Shown here: positions 14,367-20,055 of the stretch, piece by piece | How positions within the stretch are numbered: the first letter of the stretch is position 1 | Layout: every line of letters begins with the position of its first letter | DNA from: Pelomonas sp039929605 | Lineage (GTDB): Bacteria; Pseudomonadota; Gammaproteobacteria; Burkholderiales; Burkholderiaceae_C | Reading direction: 5' to 3' | DNA: 20,055 bases | Assembly: GCF_039929605.1 (NCBI RefSeq) | Contig: NZ_JBDSQX010000162.1 | Location: forward strand, 1-20,055 | Notes under the pieces: generated by a model | Told to the model about the DNA's origin: nothing | Databases searched by the model: none | The model's input: only the letters and a program-made list of their open reading frames with translations | Position numbers and translations under genes: made by a program

Positions 14367-16463
14367 TCAGAACACCATCTTCAACGTCACCCGCACCGTG
14401 CGCGGCTCGGCGGGGTGGACATGGCGGTCGGCCACCGGTGCGGCCTCGCCGGGCAGTTGCGACTCGTAGAAGTACTCGATGTCGTTGAGCTTGCGGTTGC
14501 TCAGATTGAAGACGTCGAAGGTCAGCTCGGCCTTGCCCCAGAGCTTGCGAGCGACGCGCAGGTTGGTCGTCAGCGACGACCGCGAACGCACGCTGTTGTT
14601 CTCGATCAGCGAACCCGAACCGAGGTAGCGCCACTGCAGGCTTGCCGACCACGGGCCGAGGTCGCGCAGGGTGACGGCGATAGAGCCCACCTTGTCGACG
14701 GCGTTCGGGATGCGGTCGCCGGCCGCGTCGAAGTTGGCGAAGCGCGCGTGCGTCCAGGCCAGGTCGGCGTCGATGAGCAGCCAGGGCGTTGGCACGTAGC
14801 GGTTGTTCCACTCGATGCCATGCCGCTTGCTCTGGCGGTTAGCCTCGGTGGCGCCGGCATCGCCGACGTAGACGAGCTCGGAATCGAAGTCCAGCTTCCA
14901 AAGCGCGACCGAGCTTTGCAGGCCCGGCACCCACTCCGTGCGCGCGCCCAGCTCCATGCCGCGCGCCGCGACAAGACCTGGCACCTTGTCGACGGCGTCG
15001 CCGGTCCGGGGGTCGACGCTGGCCGTGGTGCCGCGCGCATCGTTGCTGTGGAAGCCCCGGCCGGCGTTGAAGAAGAACTCGGTCTTGGCCCACGGGCCGG
15101 CGATGAGCGACAGCTTGGGCGAGAACAGGTTGGCCGAGGCGCTGCCGGAGTTGGCTGCGTTCGACAAGCTGTTGACCTTGAAGCGCGCCGGGTCCGCCCG
15201 CAGGCCGACGACGCTGCGCAGCCACGGTGTCAGCTCGACCGACGCCTGGCCGTAGACGCCCAGCTGGGTCTCCCGCACATCGTCGTCGCGCGTCGTGCCG
15301 ATGATGCGGCGCTCCACGGTGTCGTACAGGCCGACGCGGATGCGGTCATGGCGCAGTTGCAGGCCCACCTCGCTGCGTGCCGGCAGGCCGCCCAGGCGGT
15401 GCTCGACGGCGTGGCTGGCGTTGACGCCGTAGACCTTGCGCTGGTCCTGCTGCGAGAACTGGTCGCCGTCGTCGGGGCGCTCCAGCGCGTAGGTGAAGTT
15501 GGAGAAGAGCTTGAGCCGGTAGTTCATCGCGTAGGCCACGACGTTGGTGGCCTCGGCGCCGGTGTTGCGATGCCATTCGCCGGACAGGCTGCTGCGGCGC
15601 GTCTCGCCGCCGTCGCTGGTGTCGATGGCGTCGAAGCGACCGAAGGGCTGGCCGTTGTAGGTGCCTGCGGCGATGAGGCGTTCGGGCACCTGGTCGGTCG
15701 AGGTCCACTTGGCGTCGTATCCCATCACGCTCGCGCTCCAACCTTCGGCGCGCGTGCCGCCGGACAGCTTGACGACGCCGTTGCTCTTGCGCAGGCGCTC
15801 GGCCAGCTTCCAGGGGCCGTCGTTGTGCTGCACCTCGACGGCGCCCAGCAGGTTCAGCCCACCGCCCAGCGCCGCGGAGCCGGCACCGACGAAGCGCCGG
15901 AACTGGCGCTGGCCCAGCGTGAGCGCGGCGAAGTTCTCGTCCAGCGTGTTGCGGTAGGCGATGTCGGCGGACCCGGCGGCGGCGAAGTCGCCGTTCTTGG
16001 CGAAGTACGGGCCCTTGCGGTATTCGATGCGGTCGACCAGTTCGGGGATGAGGAAGTTCAGGTCCGAATAGCCCTGGCCGTGGCCGTGCGAGGGCATGTT
16101 GACCGGCAGGCCGTTGACGCTGGTGGCGAAGTCGGTGCCGTGGTCGAGGTTGAAGCCGCGCAGGAAATACTGGTTGGCTTTGCCGTCGCCCGAGTGCTGC
16201 GTGACGATGAGGCCGGGCACGAACTCCAGCACCTCGCCGGGGCGCAACGCGGGGCGGCTCTTCAACAGCTCGGCGCGGATGGTGCCTTGCGAGGCGGCAT
16301 CGGCGCTGCCGATGGCGTTGTCGTAGTGGCGGCCGGCCACTTCGACCTTGTCGAGCACGGCGGTGGCGACGACGACGGGCCTGTCGGCCTGCGCTTGGGC
16401 GATGGACGTGACGAGCAGGCAGGCAGCGGCCAGCAGCGGCGGCCGGAAGCGATTCTTGGACAT
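14367..16463 (-). CDS. TonB-dependent outer-membrane receptor
   Basis: The 698-residue protein starts with a signal peptide ending near IAQAQA. A plug domain follows (about residues 30-160) with LRPGEVLEFVPGLIVTQHSGDGKANQYFLRGFNLDHGTDFA, VNGLPVNMPSHGHGQGYSDLNFLIPELVDRIEYRKGPYFA. The rest is a 22-strand-type beta-barrel ending in phenylalanine (VTLKMVF), the usual outer-membrane insertion signal. Such receptors import scarce ligands using TonB energy. The plug loop HGHGQG is His-rich, and the gene upstream encodes a His-rich protein, so a metal or metal complex is a plausible ligand, but this is inference. ATG 16463 is chosen to start the signal peptide; the longer frame to 16568 lacks signal-peptide character. 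A gap of 194 bases separates it from asparaginase. Confidence 0.92.
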   Translation of the reverse strand: MSKNRFRPPLLAAACLLVTSIAQAQADRPVVVATAVLDKVEVAGRHYDNAIGSADAASQGTIRAELLKSRPALRPGEVLEFVPGLIVTQHSGDGKANQYFLRGFNLDHGTDFATSVNGLPVNMPSHGHGQGYSDLNFLIPELVDRIEYRKGPYFAKNGDFAAAGSADIAYRNTLDENFAALTLGQRQFRRFVGAGSAALGGGLNLLGAVEVQHNDGPWKLAERLRKSNGVVKLSGGTRAEGWSASVMGYDAKWTSTDQVPERLIAAGTYNGQPFGRFDAIDTSDGGETRRSSLSGEWHRNTGAEATNVVAYAMNYRLKLFSNFTYALERPDDGDQFSQQDQRKVYGVNASHAVEHRLGGLPARSEVGLQLRHDRIRVGLYDTVERRIIGTTRDDDVRETQLGVYGQASVELTPWLRSVVGLRADPARFKVNSLSNAANSGSASANLFSPKLSLIAGPWAKTEFFFNAGRGFHSNDARGTTASVDPRTGDAVDKVPGLVAARGMELGARTEWVPGLQSSVALWKLDFDSELVYVGDAGATEANRQSKRHGIEWNNRYVPTPWLLIDADLAWTHARFANFDAAGDRIPNAVDKVGSIAVTLRDLGPWSASLQWRYLGSGSLIENNSVRSRSSLTTNLRVARKLWGKAELTFDVFNLSNRKLNDIEYFYESQLPGEAAPVADRHVHPAEPRTVRVTLKMVF

Positions 16464-16592
16464 GGGAGATCTCGGGAAACGGGGGGCCTGCGGGCAGGCG
16501 CAGGCACCACCTGCCGCAGCGGGACGGGCGGGACAGACGGAAGCAAAGACACTTGAGCGGACGCCCAAGGCGTCGACGGTCTTCGGCTGAGG

Positions 16593-17135
16593 TCAGCCCC
16601 GAGGCGGCGTCAGCGGCGGAGCGACAACGCGGTCGCGCCAGTCGATGCCAAGCGTGGCAGGGCGGCCGCCCGCCTCGCCGGCCGGCAAAGCCAACGCGAC
16701 CGGCAGCCAGGCCAGGAAGGCGGTAGCGCCGCCTTGCAGCGAGTCGTCGGCCGGGTCGGTCACCTCAAGCACGTCAGCCGCGTCGTGCGAGTGCTTGTGG
16801 AAGACGCCGCCATGCGCGTGCAGCTCTGCTGCCGGCCCCGTGCTCACAACCCAGGCCAACTTGGCCGCCTGAAGCCGCGGGTCCTGCGCGGCGTGCAACT
16901 GGTTGAGCAGCGCCCGCAGCGGAGACGGGGACGCCGCTGCCGGCGCGGCGCCGGTGTGCATGTGCCGATGGCCCTGCACGCCTGCCACGAGCTGCACCAC
17001 GCCCTGCAGCGGCAACACGACGAGCAGCAGCATCAGGATGCCTTTGCGCGTTCGTAGCAGGAGCGATGACAGGAGGGTGGGCACGGGCGTGATGAGGAGG
17101 TGCCTGGGCGGCCAGCGGCTTGCGAAGCTGGCCAT
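16593..17135 (-). CDS. His-rich exported or membrane-anchored protein, possibly CzcI/DUF2946-like
   Basis: The 180-residue frame encodes a hydrophobic segment MLLLVVLPLQGVVQLVAG (about residues 35-52). Two His clusters follow: HRHMH (56-60) and HAHGGVFHKHSH (105-117). A second hydrophobic stretch (about 138-151) precedes a proline-rich end, PPLTPPRG. The LPLQ hydrophobic start, His clusters and C-terminal PPR pattern recall small CzcI/DUF2946-type metal-associated proteins, but the match is by eye. The start is unsure: ATG 17135 lacks a ribosome binding site. ATG 17033, at residue 35, has AAAGG seven bases upstream but leaves no positive charges before the hydrophobic segment. The gene precedes the TonB receptor by about 130 bases on the same strand. 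A role in metal binding is inferred. Confidence 0.6.
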   Translation of the reverse strand: MASFASRWPPRHLLITPVPTLLSSLLLRTRKGILMLLLVVLPLQGVVQLVAGVQGHRHMHTGAAPAAASPSPLRALLNQLHAAQDPRLQAAKLAWVVSTGPAAELHAHGGVFHKHSHDAADVLEVTDPADDSLQGGATAFLAWLPVALALPAGEAGGRPATLGIDWRDRVVAPPLTPPRG

Positions 17136-17231
17136 TGACGGAAGCCAAGCAGCGCATCCTCGGTCGCGAAGATTGCCTGCGTATGACAGCCTTACGCGCC
17201 GAGCCGGCGGGCAGATTCGCCGCCCCCTAGT

Positions 17232-17702
17232 TCACTCGCTCCAGCTTGAGAACGGGCTCACCGCCAGGTTGGCGTTGACGTAGCGAGCGTCGCCGGTGAC
17301 CTCCGCCCCAGCCCAAGCCGGGCGCGCAAAGGCCTGGCTCTCGGACTCCAGCTCGATCTCCGCCACAACGAGACCGGCATTCGCGCCCAGGAACTCGTCG
17401 ACCTCCCAGGTCATGCCCTCGTGCGTGCACAGGTGGCGGATCTTCTCGACGACGGGGCCGTCGCTCATCGCCAGCAGCGCTTGCGCGTCGGCCAGCGGCA
17501 CCGGGTACTCGAACTCGGCCCGCGTGGCGCCCCTGGTGGCGCCCTTGATGGTCAGGAAGCCCTGATCGCCCGCGATGCGCACGCGCACCGTGCGCGCCGG
17601 CTCGCGGCTGAGGTAGCCCTGGCTGAAGCGCGTCTGCGTCGCAGCCTGCTCGCGCCAGCCGTCGCCCGTGACGAGAAACTTGCGCTCGATCTCAATGCCC
17701 AT
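17232..17702 (-). CDS. CYTH-domain (triphosphate tunnel metalloenzyme) protein
   Basis: The 156-residue protein is a lone CYTH domain. The diagnostic ExExK motif lies at residues 4-8 (EIERK) in MGIEIERKFLV. It is followed by the alternating charged strands RTVRVRIAGDQGFLTIKG, RAEFEYPVPLADAQALL, VVEKIRHL, TWEVDEFLGANAGLVVAEIELESE. Charged residues line a tunnel that binds triphosphate with divalent metal. Bacterial short forms such as the Nitrosomonas europaea protein act on inorganic tripolyphosphate. Length agrees with this class. ATG 17702 lies within the 3' end of the helicase gene (11-base overlap), so the two are co-translated. The true substrate here is unknown. Confidence 0.88.
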   Translation of the reverse strand: MGIEIERKFLVTGDGWREQAATQTRFSQGYLSREPARTVRVRIAGDQGFLTIKGATRGATRAEFEYPVPLADAQALLAMSDGPVVEKIRHLCTHEGMTWEVDEFLGANAGLVVAEIELESESQAFARPAWAGAEVTGDARYVNANLAVSPFSSWSE

Positions 17703-18942
17703 CGTTGGCGTCTCCGGCCCGCTCGGCGGCTTCGCGCAGCTTGTCCTTCTTGCTCTTGCGCGTGGCGCTCTTGATGCCGCCCGCCGCCTGCGCCTCGGTA
17801 GCCACCGCCTCGGGCTCAAAGCCGGCCAGGCGCTCGCGCGGAACGCGCTGGCCCTGGCGCTTCTCGATGAGTCGGAAATGGCTCTCCGCGTTCTCGGCGC
17901 TGTCCGCGCAGATGAAGCTGATGGCCACGCCCTCGGCCCCCGCGCGGCCGGTGCGGCCGATGCGGTGGATGTAGTCGGCGGCGGAGCGCGGCAGCTCGTA
18001 GTTGACGACGGCGTCCAGCGCGTCGACATGCAGGCCGCGCGCGGCCACGTCGGTGGCGACGAGCACCTTGACGCTGCCGCTCTTCAATGACGCCAGCACA
18101 TCGCTGCGCGCGCCCTGGCTCAGCTCGCCGTGCAGCACGCCGGCCTTGAAGCCGTGGGCGAAGAGCTTGTCCGACACGAGCTCGGCCGTGTAGCGACTGG
18201 CGACGAAGACGAGCGCACGCGGCCAGTCTTCGTCCTTCAGCAACTGGCGCAGCGCGGGCAGGCGCTGGGCGCGGTCGAGCTGGATGGCACGCTGCGTGAT
18301 CTGCAGCGGCGCCTCCTCGATCTCGATGCGCACCGGGTCGCGCAGTAATTGCTCGGCCAGGGCCTGCACCGCGGCAGGGAACGTGGCGGAGAACATCAGG
18401 GTCTGGCGCCGTGCAGGCACCAGCGCCAGCACGCGGTGCAGCTCTTCGGCAAAGCCGGCGGCCAGCAGGCGGTCGGCCTCGTCCAGCACCAGGCATTCGA
18501 CGCCGTGCAATTGCAGGCCGTTGTGATCCAGCAGGTCGAGCAGGCGGCCGGGCGTGGCGACCATCACGTCGCAGCCGCCGCGCAAAGACATCAGCTGCGG
18601 GTTGATGGACACGCCGCCGAACGCCAGCGCGACCTTGGGACGATGCAAAAGCCTGGCCGCGAACTCGCGCAGCACCTCAGCCGTCTGCGCCGCAAGCTCG
18701 CGGGTGGGTGCCAGCACCAGCGCGCGTGGGCCGGGCCGGGGCGGCGAGTCGACGAGGCGCTGCAGCAGCGGCAGCGCAAAGGCCGCCGTCTTGCCCGAGC
18801 CCGTCTGGGCCAGGGCCAGCACGTCGTGGCCGGCAAGCACGGCAGGCAGGGCCGCCACCTGGACGGCAGTGGGAGCGTGATAGCCCTGCTCGCGCACGGC
18901 GCGCAGCAGGGCGGGCGTGAGGCCCAGGGATGCAAAGGACAT
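17692..18942 (-). CDS. DEAD-box ATP-dependent RNA helicase, RhlE-like
   Basis: The 416-residue protein has all DEAD-box motifs in order: F5-type Q motif (SLGLTPALL...PTAVQ), Walker A AQTGSGKT (45-52), PTRELA (80-84), TPGR, DEAD (154-157), SAT (185-187), a second RecA domain with HGELSQ and VATDVAARG, and HRIGRTGR (326-333). The C-terminal tail is short and basic (KSATRKSKKDKLREAAERA), as in RhlE-like helicases that remodel ribosomal or messenger RNA in the cytoplasm. The start ATG 18942 follows the lipoprotein gene by 55 bases, and no strong Shine-Dalgarno is seen. The stop lies inside the CYTH gene. The assignment to RhlE rather than another DEAD-box subgroup is moderate. Confidence 0.94.
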   Translation of the reverse strand: MSFASLGLTPALLRAVREQGYHAPTAVQVAALPAVLAGHDVLALAQTGSGKTAAFALPLLQRLVDSPPRPGPRALVLAPTRELAAQTAEVLREFAARLLHRPKVALAFGGVSINPQLMSLRGGCDVMVATPGRLLDLLDHNGLQLHGVECLVLDEADRLLAAGFAEELHRVLALVPARRQTLMFSATFPAAVQALAEQLLRDPVRIEIEEAPLQITQRAIQLDRAQRLPALRQLLKDEDWPRALVFVASRYTAELVSDKLFAHGFKAGVLHGELSQGARSDVLASLKSGSVKVLVATDVAARGLHVDALDAVVNYELPRSAADYIHRIGRTGRAGAEGVAISFICADSAENAESHFRLIEKRQGQRVPRERLAGFEPEAVATEAQAAGGIKSATRKSKKDKLREAAERAGDANDGH

Positions 18943-18997
18943 GCGCGATTGTCGCGGCAGCGCTCGGCGCTCTGCTGGGGTGGCGCGCGCCTCGCGG

Positions 18998-20026
18998 TCA
19001 GGGCGCCGTCGTGAACGACCAGGCCAGGTGCAGCGGCGTCATGCCCACGCTGCCGTCGAACTCGACGCGGTAGGTGGTGCCGGCGGCCAGCGGCGCGTTC
19101 GGCACAAGTGCCACCTCACTCGCGGCCAGCAAGAGGTTGCCGTCGTTGGCGGCGGTCAGTACGGTGGTTTCCACCGCTGAGCCGTCGCTCGCGGTGGACA
19201 TGACGAAGCGAGTGACCCCTACCGGCGCCGCAGCGTGCAGGGTGACGGGGTAGCCCTCGACCAGGCCGGCGGCCAGCGGCTTGATGTTGGACGGGCGCAT
19301 CCGCGTTGGCAGGCCGGTGGCGCCGTCGCGCGGCCAGACCGCCCAGACCTCGGCATTCGCCGCTGGCGTGTCAGCCCGCAAGGCCATGTCCAGCACCAGG
19401 GTGCGCCGCAGACCGCCCGGTTCGGCAGAAAAGCCCAGCCCCACCTGCTGCATGCGCGGGTCGAGCAGAAAGGTGCGACCGTAGAGATTGTTCAGCGCGT
19501 CGTTGATGTAGTCCAAGGGCTGCGGTTCAGCATTGGCTGAAGCCGCGAAGCCAACGACGATTTCACTGCGCTGGCGCAGCCCCGGCAAGTCGGTCGAGAC
19601 GACGCCCGCAGCAGCCAGCCGCTGGGCCAGATCGACACCGGTGAAGCAAGGCAGGCCATAGGACTCGGTCACCCCGCTTTCTTCATTCGCGACTGCGTAC
19701 TGGGCGTGTGCCTGCGCCGTACCGTCGAGCGCAGTCAGGCGGGCCAGCTGCGGCAGGCCCAGCGCGAAGCGCGTCAGGTTGACTAGCGCGAACGTGGCCG
19801 AACGGGTCGAGGTCACTTCGCCCTGTGTGCAAACCAGGCCGCCGCCAGGGACCGGATCCGTGCCTGCCGCCGCCGATGCTCCCGGCGCAGTGGGGGCAGG
19901 CGGCGGGCTGCCGATGGCGGCTGGCGTGCCGCCAGCTCCGCCGCCACCGCCGCCACCGCATGCGGTCAGGGCCATCATCAAAAACAGCGCGAAAGAACTC
20001 AGCAAAGGCTGGCGGGCGTACGACAT
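18998..20026 (-). CDS. CAP-domain lipoprotein
   Basis: The 342-residue protein starts with a lipoprotein signal peptide; the lipobox LTAC places the lipidated cysteine at residue 23. A Gly run and a Pro/Ala-rich linker to about residue 60 follow. Residues about 70-220 look like a CAP/SCP (PR-1-like) domain, with ALVNLTRFALGLPQL, LDGTAQAHAQYAV, a RSEIVVGF block and a late AL..LYGRTFLLDPRMQQVGLGF stretch. The C-terminal 110 residues (VWPRDGATGLPTRMRPSN...YRVEFDGSVG...WSFTT) resemble a bacterial Ig-like domain. CAP proteins of this kind are surface or secreted with largely unknown roles. ATG 20026 has AGGA eight bases upstream. Confidence 0.82.
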   Translation of the reverse strand: MSYARQPLLSSFALFLMMALTACGGGGGGGAGGTPAAIGSPPPAPTAPGASAAAGTDPVPGGGLVCTQGEVTSTRSATFALVNLTRFALGLPQLARLTALDGTAQAHAQYAVANEESGVTESYGLPCFTGVDLAQRLAAAGVVSTDLPGLRQRSEIVVGFAASANAEPQPLDYINDALNNLYGRTFLLDPRMQQVGLGFSAEPGGLRRTLVLDMALRADTPAANAEVWAVWPRDGATGLPTRMRPSNIKPLAAGLVEGYPVTLHAAAPVGVTRFVMSTASDGSAVETTVLTAANDGNLLLAASEVALVPNAPLAAGTTYRVEFDGSVGMTPLHLAWSFTTAP

Positions 20027-20055
20027 GAGCGAGTCCTGATCCGGCGGGCACCGGC

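Noticed and set aside
14301..16556. 751-codon open frame on the plus strand across the TonB receptor
   Set aside because: It is antisense to a receptor with an intact plug and barrel terminus. Its product has no recognisable domain and shows the composition typical of antisense frames.

Overview
The window is GC-rich, densely packed chromosomal DNA, most likely from a betaproteobacterium of the order Burkholderiales (Roseateles/Mitsuaria/Rubrivivax-like). The call rests on codon bias toward G/C at third positions, an RdgC gene, a YghU-type glutathione transferase and Gram-negative envelope genes (TonB receptor, porin-like protein, lipoprotein). The genus is an inference. I see no phage genes, transposases, CRISPR arrays, rRNA or tRNA.

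Layout. Positions 1-5440 (+ strand): an omega-amino-acid:pyruvate aminotransferase, a secreted phytase-like esterase, then a tight run of EamA permease, PIG-L deacetylase and M14-type desuccinylase/aspartoacylase. Positions 5441-5578 hold a possible gene remnant. Positions 5579-11126 (- strand, read leftwards): a frameshifted outer-membrane porin-like gene, a small PstS-like periplasmic protein and a membrane GGDEF/PAS diguanylate cyclase form one tight unit. They are followed by yghU, a second glutathione transferase (4-base overlap) and a DUF3592-like membrane protein. Positions 11257-12996 (+): a FrnE-like DsbA protein, an intrinsic terminator, and rdgC with a probable TTG start. Positions 13093-20026 (-): type II asparaginase, TonB-dependent receptor, a His-rich secreted or membrane protein, a CYTH phosphatase overlapping a DEAD-box helicase, and a CAP-domain lipoprotein. 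No stretch above 300 bases lacks a gene.

The most unusual signal is a dispersed repeat at 1-70, 2625-2709 and 7640-7772. Each copy lies just ahead of a gene, in that gene's sense orientation. All three contain the same 36-base GC-rich core, which can fold in two mutually exclusive ways. Each also has an upstream hairpin whose stem is preserved although its sequence differs, including a T-A to C-G exchange. This looks like a structured 5' leader RNA family (or an intercistronic repeat under RNA-structure constraint) that I do not recognise from any named class.

Second in interest is the porin-like/PstS-like/diguanylate cyclase unit. It looks like an envelope-sensing c-di-GMP module whose first gene carries a one-base frameshift near 10291-10312.
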